DNA of 64,000 nucleotides from NCBI RefSeq assembly GCF_004795855.1, contig NZ_CP039252.1, positions 1,426,001 to 1,490,000 of the forward strand. The letters run 5' to 3'. Of the stretch, positions 7,711 through 16,247 are shown piece after piece. Position 1 is the first letter of the stretch; each line of letters opens with the position of its first letter. Origin of the DNA: Hydrogenophaga sp. PAMC20947. GTDB taxonomy: Bacteria; Pseudomonadota; Gammaproteobacteria; Burkholderiales; Burkholderiaceae_C. The translations under genes and the position numbers were made by a program. The notes beneath the pieces were generated by a model, which did no database searches, was not told the DNA's origin, and worked only from the letters and a program-made list of their open reading frames with translations.

Positions 7711-9399
7711 ATGAGCGAAATGTCTGACGTTCCCCGCGCCCTCAACGCGTCCCTCGTGAGCGAAGCGCTGTCGTCCAGCGGCAATCGCTCCCGCATGGCC
7801 TGGCTGGCCGATCAGATGCAGGTGGACGAACAGGGGTTGCTGACGCTGGCTGGAGCGCATTTCGAGCTCGCCGCATTTGACATGGCGTCGCTGCGCCGGA
7901 TCACCCCCGATTTTCACTTGATCTCTTTTGCCGAATGCCAGCGAAGGGCCTGTCTGGTGGGTCATCTGGATGGCGAGGCCGCGCTCACCGTGGTCATCAC
8001 CGACCCCATGGATGCGCGCATGCGGCAGTGGCTGGAGGCCCGGTTTCGCCAACAACCGGTGCGAATGGCCCTGGCCACAGACGCCGACTTGCGCGCCTAC
8101 CTCGTCACCGCCGAGAAGTTCGTCAAAGCGATGGATGCGGTGAAGATGCTGTCATCGACTCCCTTGTTGCCTGGGGACTCCGCCAACGCCATATCCATCT
8201 CCCGAATCGATGCCACCGAAAGCACGGTGGTGCGGCTGGTGGACTCAACACTCTTCGATGCGCTGCGCAGCGGTGCGAGCGATATCCACCTGGAGACGCA
8301 CCCCAACGGCATGGTCATCAAGTACCGTCTCGACGGGGTGTTGGAAGTGGTCAAGCGGATCGACAACATTGAACTGGCCCACCAGGCCATTTCACGCATC
8401 AAGGTGGTCTCCGAGCTCGACATCGCCGAGCGCCGGATTCCGCAAGACGGCAGGTTTCAGGTGGTGGTTGACGCCCGCGATATTGATTTCCGGGTCTCGA
8501 TCATGCCCAACCTGTTTGGTGAAGATGCTGTCCTGCGGGTGCTGGACCGCAAACACCTGACAGGGCAATTCAATGCGCTCAGCCTGGACACCCTTGGATT
8601 CGACAAGCGGGTGCTGAATTTCATTCGAGACACCTCGCGGATGCCCTATGGCCTGCTGCTGGTGACTGGCCCCACAGGGAGCGGAAAAACCACCACGCTC
8701 TATGCAGCCCTGTCAGAAATCAACACGGGTCTGGACAAGATCATCACCATTGAAGACCCTATCGAGTACCAGTTGCCCGGTGTGCTTCAGATTCCCGTCA
8801 ACGAGAAGAAGGGCTTGACCTTTGCACGCGGCCTGCGATCGATTCTTCGGCACGACCCCGACAAGATCATGGTGGGTGAAATCCGGGATGCGGAAACGGC
8901 CCACATCGCCGTGCAAGCGGCCTTGACCGGCCACCAGGTGTTCACCACCGTTCACGCCAACAACGTCTTTGATGTCATTGGCCGATTCTCGAACATGGGG
9001 GTCGACAGCTACAGCCTGGTGGCGGCACTCAATGGCATTGTGGCTCAGCGCCTCTTGCGCATGAACTGCCCTCAATGTATGGAGTTCACCACGCCAGACG
9101 CAGACCAGCTGCAGCAAAGTGGCATCACCATGGACGCTATCGCCAGCGGAACATTCAAACGAGGCATAGGCTGCGCCCACTGCCGCGGAACCGGCTACAA
9201 GGGGCGCCAGGCCATTGCAGAAACACTGCCCATGAGCGACACCTTGCGAGACCAATTGGTTCAACGTGCTCCGCTTTCGCAGATTCGACAGACAGCCCGC
9301 GCCAGCGGATTCAAGAGTTTGCGAGATGCCGCCGTGGCGCTTGCCGTCTCTGGGGAAACCACCTTGGAGGAGATCAATCGTGTCACTCCCGTGGAATAA
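7711..9399 (+). CDS. gspE: type II secretion assembly ATPase GspE
   Basis: 562 residues. After a divergent N-terminal domain come the core motifs: Walker A GPTGSGKT (320-327), the Asp box ITIEDPIEYQL, Walker B region IMVGEIRDAETA, the His box TTVHANN, and the zinc-binding CPQC...CAHCRGTGYKGR module near the C-terminus. It powers pseudopilus extension from the cytoplasm. An open frame begins earlier (7663) inside gspF, but the ATG at 7711, 22 bp after the gspF stop, fits better. Confidence 0.94.
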   Translation: MSEMSDVPRALNASLVSEALSSSGNRSRMAWLADQMQVDEQGLLTLAGAHFELAAFDMASLRRITPDFHLISFAECQRRACLVGHLDGEAALTVVITDPMDARMRQWLEARFRQQPVRMALATDADLRAYLVTAEKFVKAMDAVKMLSSTPLLPGDSANAISISRIDATESTVVRLVDSTLFDALRSGASDIHLETHPNGMVIKYRLDGVLEVVKRIDNIELAHQAISRIKVVSELDIAERRIPQDGRFQVVVDARDIDFRVSIMPNLFGEDAVLRVLDRKHLTGQFNALSLDTLGFDKRVLNFIRDTSRMPYGLLLVTGPTGSGKTTTLYAALSEINTGLDKIITIEDPIEYQLPGVLQIPVNEKKGLTFARGLRSILRHDPDKIMVGEIRDAETAHIAVQAALTGHQVFTTVHANNVFDVIGRFSNMGVDSYSLVAALNGIVAQRLLRMNCPQCMEFTTPDADQLQQSGITMDAIASGTFKRGIGCAHCRGTGYKGRQAIAETLPMSDTLRDQLVQRAPLSQIRQTARASGFKSLRDAAVALAVSGETTLEEINRVTPVE

Positions 9400-10213
9400 A
9401 TCGGTCCGCCTGCGCATTGGCGCCACCAGCGTGCAAGGCGTCGTGCACCCCGCGTGGTCTCCTCGTCGCGCGTTGTCCACTTGTCAGCACAGCACAGGGC
9501 ATGCGCTTTCCCAAGACCCGGCTTCGCTAGCCTTGATGCCACCAGCACCGTTTGAGGCGGCCATGGCAGCAACCCTCGCCGAGCTGGGTGCCGTGCGAAG
9601 TGGTCGCGTGAAAGACGCGCAGATTCTGATGGCGGACGCAAGGGTGCATTTTGATGTGGTGTCGGGGGAATATGCCCATCTCAGTGAACGGCAATTGCAG
9701 TCGGTTGCCCAAGCTTGTCTCGGTGAAATCCTCGGCGAACGGGCGCTCGGTTGCGTGGTGCGCTGGAATTTGCAGAAAGACGCACGGCATTTGGTGATTG
9801 CAGCGATCGAATCGAGCGACATCGACCTGGTTGAGCACCTCGCACGGGAACATGGCATCGAGCGGATTTCTGTGCAGCCAGCGTTCTGCGGGCATTGGAA
9901 CGAGCACGCTTCAGCACTGGTACAAGGCCTTGGCGTGTTTGCCACGGTCGATGAAGATCACCTGGTTGCGGCCTTGGTGGTGTCTGGCGCCATCACGGCA
10001 ATCAGCTGCGGATCGGCTCGCTCACTGCCTCTGGTTCCGGGCGACGCATCCAGGCAAGAAAGTGCCATCGACGACCGTGTTGACCGCCTGTTGTCCAGCG
10101 TGGGCCTGAACCCGTCTCAGGTGCAAGGCTATTTGCTGGTGGCACAAAAAAGCGGGGGTGTCGACTTGAATGCGCGCTGGCAAGTGGTGGGCTCACAACC
10201 GGAGTTGCCATGA
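9380..10213 (+). CDS. PilM/GspL-like cytoplasmic assembly protein
   Basis: 277 residues starting at GTG 9380, with TGGAGG at 9365-9370; it overlaps the 3' end of gspE by 20 bp. The sequence is weakly conserved. It has the alternating strand/helix pattern of the actin-like PilM/GspL-cyto fold (RLRIGATSVQGVV near the N-terminus, LVAALVVSGAITAISC in the middle) and no clear transmembrane segment. Position is the main evidence: it lies between the ATPase and a PilN-like gene, exactly where pilM or mshI sits in pilus and MSHA operons. Confidence 0.65.
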   Translation: MSLPWNKSVRLRIGATSVQGVVHPAWSPRRALSTCQHSTGHALSQDPASLALMPPAPFEAAMAATLAELGAVRSGRVKDAQILMADARVHFDVVSGEYAHLSERQLQSVAQACLGEILGERALGCVVRWNLQKDARHLVIAAIESSDIDLVEHLAREHGIERISVQPAFCGHWNEHASALVQGLGVFATVDEDHLVAALVVSGAITAISCGSARSLPLVPGDASRQESAIDDRVDRLLSSVGLNPSQVQGYLLVAQKSGGVDLNARWQVVGSQPELP

Positions 10214-10749
10214 AAACTCAACCCCTCCGCATGGAATTCGCTTCGCAAGGCCGAAGGGTTCCGTTGCCAGGTTTGTTGGCCGCGGGGATCTCGGCCCTGA
10301 TCCTTGCTTGGGTCGCGCTTCAGATGGTCGATGCGATGGCGGAACGGGCCAGGCAGCAACAGACACTGAAGCGCATCGCTGACGAAAGCCAAGCGCCTCC
10401 GGTGCAGGCAAAGGCGCTTGAAAAACCGGATCCCAAAGACGTCGCGCGCGCGTTGTTTGCCCGCCAAACGGTTCGCAACCTCAATACGCCCTGGACCGAT
10501 CTGCTGGCCGGTCTTGAGAAGGCCCCGAACAACGTGGCACTGCTGGTGCTGGAGCCATCAGCGGCGAAGCGCAGCTTGTCCATCACCGCCGAGGCAGCAA
10601 GTCCCACGCAGATGCTTGATTACCTGGCCGCTTTGCAAGCGGACGGCCGGTTCGCCAACGTTGCGCTCGTGTCCCATCAATTGCAGGCACAGGCGCCAGG
10701 CACCCCTTTGCGCTTTCAACTGCGCGCCAGCTGGGGAGAAGTGCCATGA
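10210..10749 (+). CDS. PilN/GspL-like inner-membrane assembly protein
   Basis: 179 residues. One transmembrane helix near the N-terminus (about 20-40, LPGLLAAGISALILAWVALQMV), then a short coiled region (AERARQQQTLKRIADE) and a small periplasmic ferredoxin-like domain. This is the architecture of PilN and of the C-terminal half of GspL. The start overlaps the preceding stop by 4 bp (ATGA), and the next gene overlaps by 4 bp, so the set is translationally coupled. No catalytic motif is expected. The assignment rests on architecture and position. Confidence 0.65.
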   Translation: MKTQPLRMEFASQGRRVPLPGLLAAGISALILAWVALQMVDAMAERARQQQTLKRIADESQAPPVQAKALEKPDPKDVARALFARQTVRNLNTPWTDLLAGLEKAPNNVALLVLEPSAAKRSLSITAEAASPTQMLDYLAALQADGRFANVALVSHQLQAQAPGTPLRFQLRASWGEVP

Positions 10750-11294
10750 ACGGCTTCCTGACCGGCGTGTGGCGCCGCGCTGTGCGGAAATATGGCCCAT
10801 TTGGATTGGTAGCTGTCCTTTTCCTGCTTGCGGCGTTGGCCCTTGCAGCCTGGCTTCCGCGATTGACCCGCCAGAACGAAGCCATGCGCACAGAAGCACA
10901 GCGGCTGGCCCTTGAAACAAGCACCGCTGCTCCAGCGCGCGTGATTCGCCAGATCCCTTTGGGCCAGCAGGTCGGCGAGTTTCTGGACGGCTTTCCAACG
11001 CTGGGTCAAAGCCCCGCTGACCTTCGGCAGGTTTTTCGCATCGCAGCTGAGCACCACGTCACCCTGCCCAAGGGGGAGTATCTGTTCAAGAACGAATCCA
11101 ACACGCCACTGTTGACCGTCACCATGTCTTTGCCGATCACTGCGGATTACGCCTCGATCAAGGCTTTCAGCGCAGAGCTTCTGGAAAGTGTGCCCAACGC
11201 CTCTCTGGATGAGCTTCGCATGACTCGCAATGAGGCGGGCAGCCAGGTGCTGGAATCGCTGGTTCGATTCAGCTTTGTCTACAGGAAGCCTTGA
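10746..11294 (+). CDS. PilO/GspM-like inner-membrane assembly protein
   Basis: 182 residues. One N-terminal membrane helix (FGLVAVLFLLAALALAAWLP), a coiled-coil stretch (RQNEAMRTEAQRLALE), then a compact periplasmic domain ending in a strand-rich tail. PilO and GspM share this layout and dimerise with PilN/GspL in the periplasm. Coupled to the PilN-like gene by a 4-bp overlap. Sequence identity is too low for a firm name. Confidence 0.65.
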   Translation: MNGFLTGVWRRAVRKYGPFGLVAVLFLLAALALAAWLPRLTRQNEAMRTEAQRLALETSTAAPARVIRQIPLGQQVGEFLDGFPTLGQSPADLRQVFRIAAEHHVTLPKGEYLFKNESNTPLLTVTMSLPITADYASIKAFSAELLESVPNASLDELRMTRNEAGSQVLESLVRFSFVYRKP

Positions 11295-11295
11295 T

Positions 11296-11847
11296 ATGGA
11301 ACGCTTCAAAAATCCCCTCCAATGGCTGCTGATCGTCGCCGCTGGCGTGGCGAGCTATTTTGTCGCGGTGAAATGGCGACCCGCCTCGATGGGGGGCGAT
11401 GCCGTGGTGGAAGCCGTGGCCCGATCCGATCGGCGTGGGGCGAATACGGGTAACGCATCAACGATTGTGGATGAGGTGCGCGACGCCTCTTTGTCGCTCC
11501 CGGAGCGTGAACGGGCTCCAGGCAATGCCGACGGCAACGCTTTCGCTGTCCTGAGCTGGCTGCCACCGCCACCGCCACCGCCCGTGGTGGTGCAAAGAGC
11601 ACCCGCCCCACCGCCTGCCCCTGTGGCGCCCCCCCTGCCCTTCACCTTTGTGGGTCTCATGGAAAGCGGTGGCCCGCGGCCTCAGGCCTTTCTTTCCAAA
11701 GGAGAAACCCTGTTGATCGTGGGAGCGGGCGACGTGATCGAAAACAACACCTACCGAGTGGACTCGCTGGGCGCAGAAAAAATTGTGATCACCTACCTGC
11801 CTTTGAACACGGCACAGGCGCTCAACATCCAGGGAGCTAACAAATGA
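11296..11847 (+). CDS. PilP/GspC-like periplasmic link protein
   Basis: 183 residues from the ATG at 11296, one base after the preceding stop. An N-terminal membrane anchor (WLLIVAAGVASYFVA), a linker, a proline-rich stretch (PPPPPPP, then APAPPPAPVAPPLP) and a C-terminal beta domain (FTFVGLMESGG...LIVGAGDVIENNTYRVDSLGAEKIVITYLPL) resembling the homology-region domain of GspC/PilP that contacts the secretin. It should join the inner-membrane platform to GspD encoded next (4-bp overlap). Confidence 0.68.
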   Translation: MERFKNPLQWLLIVAAGVASYFVAVKWRPASMGGDAVVEAVARSDRRGANTGNASTIVDEVRDASLSLPERERAPGNADGNAFAVLSWLPPPPPPPVVVQRAPAPPPAPVAPPLPFTFVGLMESGGPRPQAFLSKGETLLIVGAGDVIENNTYRVDSLGAEKIVITYLPLNTAQALNIQGANK

Positions 11848-13955
11848 AATACGGCAGACAGACACACACCTCGCGGTGGTTAGCGCCCGTGGCACTCGGC
11901 GCCTTGTTGCTCAGTGGTTGCGCAGGCATGCGATACCACTATGAAGGCATGCGGTTGATCGGTGAGGGTCAGCGCAGCGAAGGCGTGACGAACCTGAGGA
12001 AAGCCTCCGAGCTGGAGCCCAGCAACGCGGAGTACCGCATGGATTTTCTCAAGGCCAACGCCGCACTGGCTGGGGAGATTACTGATCGAGCCGACGAAGC
12101 GGTCGCCAAGAGCAACCTGGAAAACGCGCGAGAGCTCTACATACTGGCGTTGAAAATCGAACCGAGCAATGCCCGCGCAAGGGCAAAGTTGCAAGGCATT
12201 GAGCAGGACGCCAGGAGCGCACGCCTGGTCGCAGATGCACAGCGCCTGCTGAAAGAAGACCGCCTGGATGAAGCCCGCGCCAAAGCTGAAATGGCCTTGC
12301 TCGAGAACCCAGGCTACACGGCCGCCAAGCGGGAATTGACTCAGATCGCGCAACGCGGTGAAAAGCTCAGAGACATTCAGGCCGACAAAGCTGCCGAACG
12401 CTCCATCATGCGCAAGCCCGTGACACTGCAGTTTCGCGACGCCAACTTGCGCATGGTGTTCGAAGCGCTGTCCAGAACCACGGGGCTGAACGTCATCCTG
12501 GACAGGGATGTGCGCGCCGATCTCAAGACAACGATCTTCGTAAAAGATGCCGCGGTCGAAGACACGGTGGACCTGATCCTGCTGCAAAACCAGCTGGAGA
12601 AACGGTCAATCAACTCCAACACGCTGTTTGTCTACCCTGCGACCGCAGCCAAACAGAAAGAGTATCAAGACCTGCAAGTGCGCAGCTTTCAGATCGAAAA
12701 TGCGGATGTGAAGTACCTGCAAACCGTACTGAAAACGGTTTTGAAGATCAAGGACGTATCGGTTGACGAGCGCACCAACACCCTGGTCATGCGCGATACC
12801 ACGCAGGCCATAGCCGTGGCCGAAAAAGTCATTGCGGCGCACGATGTTCCCGAGCCTGAAATCATGCTGGAAGTGGAGGTGCTCGAAGTCTCGACCGATC
12901 GGCTTTCCAACATCGGCGTTCAATTCCCGGACTCCATCACGCTCTCCGTTCCTGAGCCGGCCGATGGCTTGCCCCTGACATTGAACGGGCTCCGGGCACA
13001 AGGCGACAACACCCTGCTGGTCAGTCCACTGTCCCTGGCCATCAACCTCAAGATGCAGGACACCGACGCCAACATCCTGGCCAGCCCCCGCATCCGGGCA
13101 CGCAACAAGGAAAAAGCACGCATTCTCATCGGTGACCGCGTGCCCATCATCACCAACTCGGTCACGCCCATCCAGAGCGGCGGTGGTGTGGTCACGGGCT
13201 CCGTTCAGTACCAGGATGTGGGTCTGAAACTTGAATTTGAACCACAGGTCTACAACGAGAACGAAGTCGGCATCCGCATCGCGCTGGAAGTCAGCACGAT
13301 CGTGAAAGAAATCGCGGGTCCCAATGGATCCCTGGCTTATCAGATCGGAACCCGAAACGCCAATACGGCTGTTCGCTTGCGTGATGGAGAAACCCAGATT
13401 CTGGGCGGACTGATCTCCGCCGGCGATCGATCAACGGCCTCCAAAGTGCCTGGCCTGGGGCAGTTGCCGATCCTCGGCCGCCTGTTCAGCAATCACGGGG
13501 GCACCAACACCAAGTCGGAGATCATTCTCTCCATCACACCCCACATACTGCGTGCGCCTGCGGTTCTCGATGCTTCGGTGCGCTCGGTGTTTTCGGGCAC
13601 CGAGAGCAACATGCGCGAACGCGCACTACAGCTCGACCCAATTGAAGGCACCGGAGCCATGGCGGTGGACCGTGGCTTTCCTCAGGGACCCGCCACCGGC
13701 TCTGCTCCGGGCACTGCGCCCAGCCTCCCATTGAGGGCACGCCCGAACCGGCCCCAAGTGCCATCGGGCAATTCGGCGGCAGCGCCAGAGGTGGTGCGCA
13801 ATGAACCCGTTGTTGTGCCAGGCTCCCCGAACCCCATCGTCCGTCGGCCGCCGCTGAACAACAACACGCGCCCTGGCGATGCAGCGCTGACGGCACCGGT
13901 CGCAGAGCCGCCGGAGCCACCGCCGTCCGATCCCCCCGAAGGGGAAGTGAAATGA
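11844..13955 (+). CDS. gspD: outer-membrane secretin GspD, lipoprotein with N-terminal TPR-like region
   Basis: 703 residues. The signal peptide ends in a lipobox (LLSG|C26), so the protein is probably a lipoprotein secretin. Residues ~35-170 are helical and TPR-like (NLRKASELEPSNAEYRMDFLKANAALA), an unusual addition seen in MshL/PilQ-like and some atypical T2SS secretins. Next come N domains (VTLQFRDANLRMVFEALSRTTGLNVI ... VRSFQIENADVKYLQTVL) and the secretin core (ILASPRIRARNKEKARILIGDRVPI ... LRDGETQILGGLI ... VPGLGQLPILGRLFSNHG ... EIILSITPHIL). The C-terminal ~80 residues are proline-rich and low complexity. It forms the outer-membrane gate of the secretion system. Confidence 0.93.
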   Translation: MKYGRQTHTSRWLAPVALGALLLSGCAGMRYHYEGMRLIGEGQRSEGVTNLRKASELEPSNAEYRMDFLKANAALAGEITDRADEAVAKSNLENARELYILALKIEPSNARARAKLQGIEQDARSARLVADAQRLLKEDRLDEARAKAEMALLENPGYTAAKRELTQIAQRGEKLRDIQADKAAERSIMRKPVTLQFRDANLRMVFEALSRTTGLNVILDRDVRADLKTTIFVKDAAVEDTVDLILLQNQLEKRSINSNTLFVYPATAAKQKEYQDLQVRSFQIENADVKYLQTVLKTVLKIKDVSVDERTNTLVMRDTTQAIAVAEKVIAAHDVPEPEIMLEVEVLEVSTDRLSNIGVQFPDSITLSVPEPADGLPLTLNGLRAQGDNTLLVSPLSLAINLKMQDTDANILASPRIRARNKEKARILIGDRVPIITNSVTPIQSGGGVVTGSVQYQDVGLKLEFEPQVYNENEVGIRIALEVSTIVKEIAGPNGSLAYQIGTRNANTAVRLRDGETQILGGLISAGDRSTASKVPGLGQLPILGRLFSNHGGTNTKSEIILSITPHILRAPAVLDASVRSVFSGTESNMRERALQLDPIEGTGAMAVDRGFPQGPATGSAPGTAPSLPLRARPNRPQVPSGNSAAAPEVVRNEPVVVPGSPNPIVRRPPLNNNTRPGDAALTAPVAEPPEPPPSDPPEGEVK

Positions 13956-14461
13956 CTCAGACCAACCACCACAGAGTCGAGCGTGGATTCACCTTGATCG
14001 AGATGGTGATCACGCTGGCCTTGGTGGGTCTGATTTCCATGTTCGCCGTGCCTTTGTACGAGATGACCGCTACCCGCTACAAAGAAGCAGAGCTGCGTCA
14101 GGCCTTGCGCACGATCCGGGCGGGTATCGATGCCTACAAATCGGCGACCGACACAGGCAGCCTGCCCAGAGAAGCCGGGGAGTCGGGGTACCCGCCAACG
14201 CTCAAATACCTGATCGAGCCCCAGGATCTCGTTGGAAAGGCCGGATTCTCAGACTCGATTGCCGCGCAACGCCTGGTGATCTTGCGACAGCTGCCGCGCG
14301 ATCCATTCGCGACAGACCCGGAAATGACGGCCGAAGAGACCTGGAACACCCGCGCCTATGCAAGCCGCCCCGATGACCCCCAGCCGGGAGACGATGTGTT
14401 CGATGTTTCGTCCAGATCGCCTCGCATAGCGCTCGATGGCACGCCTTACACCAGCTGGTAA
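13952..14461 (+). CDS. type II secretion pseudopilin
   Basis: 169 residues. Prepilin peptidase site after RG, then FTLIEMVITLALVGLISMFAVPLYE with Glu at +5. The remainder contains a GspG-like pattern (ELRQALRTIRAGIDAYKSATD ... LPRDPF) but not the full GspG core. It overlaps gspD by 4 bp. Probably a minor pseudopilin; GspH/I assignment is not possible from sequence alone. Confidence 0.85.
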   Translation: MTQTNHHRVERGFTLIEMVITLALVGLISMFAVPLYEMTATRYKEAELRQALRTIRAGIDAYKSATDTGSLPREAGESGYPPTLKYLIEPQDLVGKAGFSDSIAAQRLVILRQLPRDPFATDPEMTAEETWNTRAYASRPDDPQPGDDVFDVSSRSPRIALDGTPYTSW

Positions 14462-14466
14462 ACGGT

Positions 14467-14886
14467 ATGAAACCATCCATTCGACAGTCTTCACGCGATC
14501 GAGGCGCTCGACATGGCCGCGTCTGGCGAGACCGGCGCGGCTTTACCTTGATCGAGATGCTCGTGGTCATGACCCTGATTGCGATGCTGCTTACCCTGGC
14601 CGTTCCGCGGTACTTTGGCTCGCTGGAGAAAAGTCGGATTCGCGTACAGCAGCAGAACGTGGCGACTCTGCGAGACGCCATTGACAAGTACAAAGCCGAT
14701 CTGGGTCGCTACCCCGATAACCTGCAGGATCTTGTGGTCAAAAGCTACCTCCGTCAGATCCCGCTCGATCCGGTGACCGAGGCGGCGGATTGGGTCGTGA
14801 TCGCGCCGGCAGACCCGCAAACGGGCAACGTCTACGACATTCAACCCGCACCGGTCGCGCAACAACCGGCCGCAGAGGAGCGCTGA
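14467..14886 (+). CDS. type II secretion pseudopilin (GspG-like)
   Basis: 139 residues. A 24-residue basic leader is cut before FTLIEMLVVMTLIAMLLTLAVPRYF (Glu at +5). The C-terminal part (LRDAIDKYKADLGRYPDNLQDLVVKSYLRQIPLDPVT) matches the short GspG/PulG fold. It may be a second GspG-type pilin. Lies 5 bp after the previous pseudopilin and directly abuts the next gene. Confidence 0.87.
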   Translation: MKPSIRQSSRDRGARHGRVWRDRRGFTLIEMLVVMTLIAMLLTLAVPRYFGSLEKSRIRVQQQNVATLRDAIDKYKADLGRYPDNLQDLVVKSYLRQIPLDPVTEAADWVVIAPADPQTGNVYDIQPAPVAQQPAAEER

Positions 14887-15471
14887 ATGACTTCAAGGCA
14901 ACCGCCCTTTGTTGCACATCGGCCTCACCAGATGCAGGGCGTCATGCTCCTGGCGCTGCTCATCGGGTTGGCCCTGTCCGGCATCGCACTGATGGGGGCC
15001 ATCGACATGTGGACCATGCAAAGCCAGCGAGAGCGCGAACAGCAATTGCTGTTTGCCGGCGACCAGTACAGGCTGGCCATTCAACGCTATTTTTACGCGG
15101 CGCCTCAGGGAACACCCAAGACGCTGCCTCTCAGCTTCGACGCATTGCTGGAAGACGATCGATACCCCATGCCTGTGCGGCACCTGCGCCGCACCTACCC
15201 CGACCCCATCACGGGCAAACCCTGGGGCGAGGTGCGAACGGAAGATGGGCGTTTGTCCGGCGTGTACAGCCTTTCCGAGGCAACGCCGATCAAGCAGGCC
15301 GGCTTTTCGAGTGCCGACACCAGCTTTGCCGAACAAACCAGCTACCAAAAATGGGTTTTCTTTTTCAGAGGCGCTTCCCGCCTGCAGGGCACACCCCTCG
15401 CGGAGCCAGACAGTCCATCGAGCATCCGTCCCGGCATACCTGCGCGCCCCGATCTGGGGAGAAAACAATGA
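14887..15471 (+). CDS. pseudopilin-like type II secretion protein
   Basis: 194 residues. The N-terminus HQMQGVMLLALLIGLALSGIALMGAIDMW is a pilin-like hydrophobic helix without the canonical G|FTLIE site (GVMLLA instead), as in GspK or divergent minor pseudopilins. The body has conserved-looking FAGDQYRLAIQRYFYAAP, LPLSFDALLEDDR and YPDPITGKPWG, typical of a family found at the end of such operons. It starts directly after the previous stop codon and overlaps the following regulator gene by 4 bp. Confidence 0.72.
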   Translation: MTSRQPPFVAHRPHQMQGVMLLALLIGLALSGIALMGAIDMWTMQSQREREQQLLFAGDQYRLAIQRYFYAAPQGTPKTLPLSFDALLEDDRYPMPVRHLRRTYPDPITGKPWGEVRTEDGRLSGVYSLSEATPIKQAGFSSADTSFAEQTSYQKWVFFFRGASRLQGTPLAEPDSPSSIRPGIPARPDLGRKQ

Positions 15472-16184
15472 ACATTTCAATGAACATTCGCATACTCATC
15501 ATTGACGACAACGTTCTTTTTCGAAAAGGGCTGTCTGCTCTGCTGGGACAACAAACCGACCTGTCCGTCGTGGACGACATGGCGTTCGGGCGCGAGGCCA
15601 TCCCAGCTTGCACTTCATACGAACCCGATGTCGTGGTGATGGACACCCACAGCCCAGGCGCCATGGTTCAGGAGCTGACAGAGCAAATCAAGCGCCGGCA
15701 GCCCAATGTGAAGATTCTGGTTCTCACCGACTCGCGCCTGGAAGAACACGTGCGCGCAGCATTGCAACTGGGTATGGATGGCTACGTGTTGAAAGACGCC
15801 AGCGTGGAAGAAATCTTGATCGCTATTCGAAGCGTGGCCAAAGGCAAGAAGTATTTGAGCCCCGACGTGTCGGGACATGTGGTGGAAAGTTTTCTTCATC
15901 CCGACCAGCAATCAGGCTCCTTGTCGCAGCTGGATCGGCTCACGAGCCGCGAACGCGGCGTGCTTCGACTCATCGCAGAAGGCAAGACCAACCGCAGCGC
16001 TGCGGAATTCCTTTGCGTGAGTCCCAAGACGGTCGAAAAACACCGCGCGAGCCTGATGCAAAAACTGGGTTTGCGCAACGCCACAGAAATCACGCTGATG
16101 GCCATCGAGATGGGCATCATCGAACGCCCCGCCTCGTTCGCAACCCGGATGGAGTCCCGGCGGACGCAGGCCAACAACACCTGA
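15468..16184 (+). CDS. LuxR/NarL-family response regulator closing the T2SS operon
   Basis: 238 residues starting at the ATG at 15468 (GGGGAG at 15456-15461), overlapping the preceding stop by 4 bp. The receiver domain has D13/D14, D59 in VVVMDTHSPG and the Lys in GYVLKDAS. The C-terminal helix-turn-helix is LuxR-type (LTSRERGVLRLIAEGKTNRSAAEFLCVSPKTVEKHRASLMQKL). No sensor kinase gene is adjacent. Being last in the secretion operon, it may regulate that operon or the copper-protein cluster; this is inference. Confidence 0.9.
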   Translation: MNISMNIRILIIDDNVLFRKGLSALLGQQTDLSVVDDMAFGREAIPACTSYEPDVVVMDTHSPGAMVQELTEQIKRRQPNVKILVLTDSRLEEHVRAALQLGMDGYVLKDASVEEILIAIRSVAKGKKYLSPDVSGHVVESFLHPDQQSGSLSQLDRLTSRERGVLRLIAEGKTNRSAAEFLCVSPKTVEKHRASLMQKLGLRNATEITLMAIEMGIIERPASFATRMESRRTQANNT

Positions 16185-16247
16185 ACTGACACCCGCCAAG
16201 GTTCGCAGGCAGGGCTATGGGCATTGTCAAGAAGTGCCCTACCCGGC
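16185..16247. other. short convergent intergenic region
   Basis: 63 bp between the stops of the regulator (plus) and the cytochrome fusion (minus). A weak imperfect hairpin gggca/tgccc (around 16219-16235) could serve as a bidirectional terminator; no T run is present. Confidence 0.3.

Noticed and set aside
14790..15467. Extended 464-codon frame upstream of the LuxR-type regulator
   Set aside because: The extra part overlaps the pseudopilin-like gene in another frame and has no receiver-domain homology; the ATG at 15468 has a good Shine-Dalgarno and starts the receiver domain.
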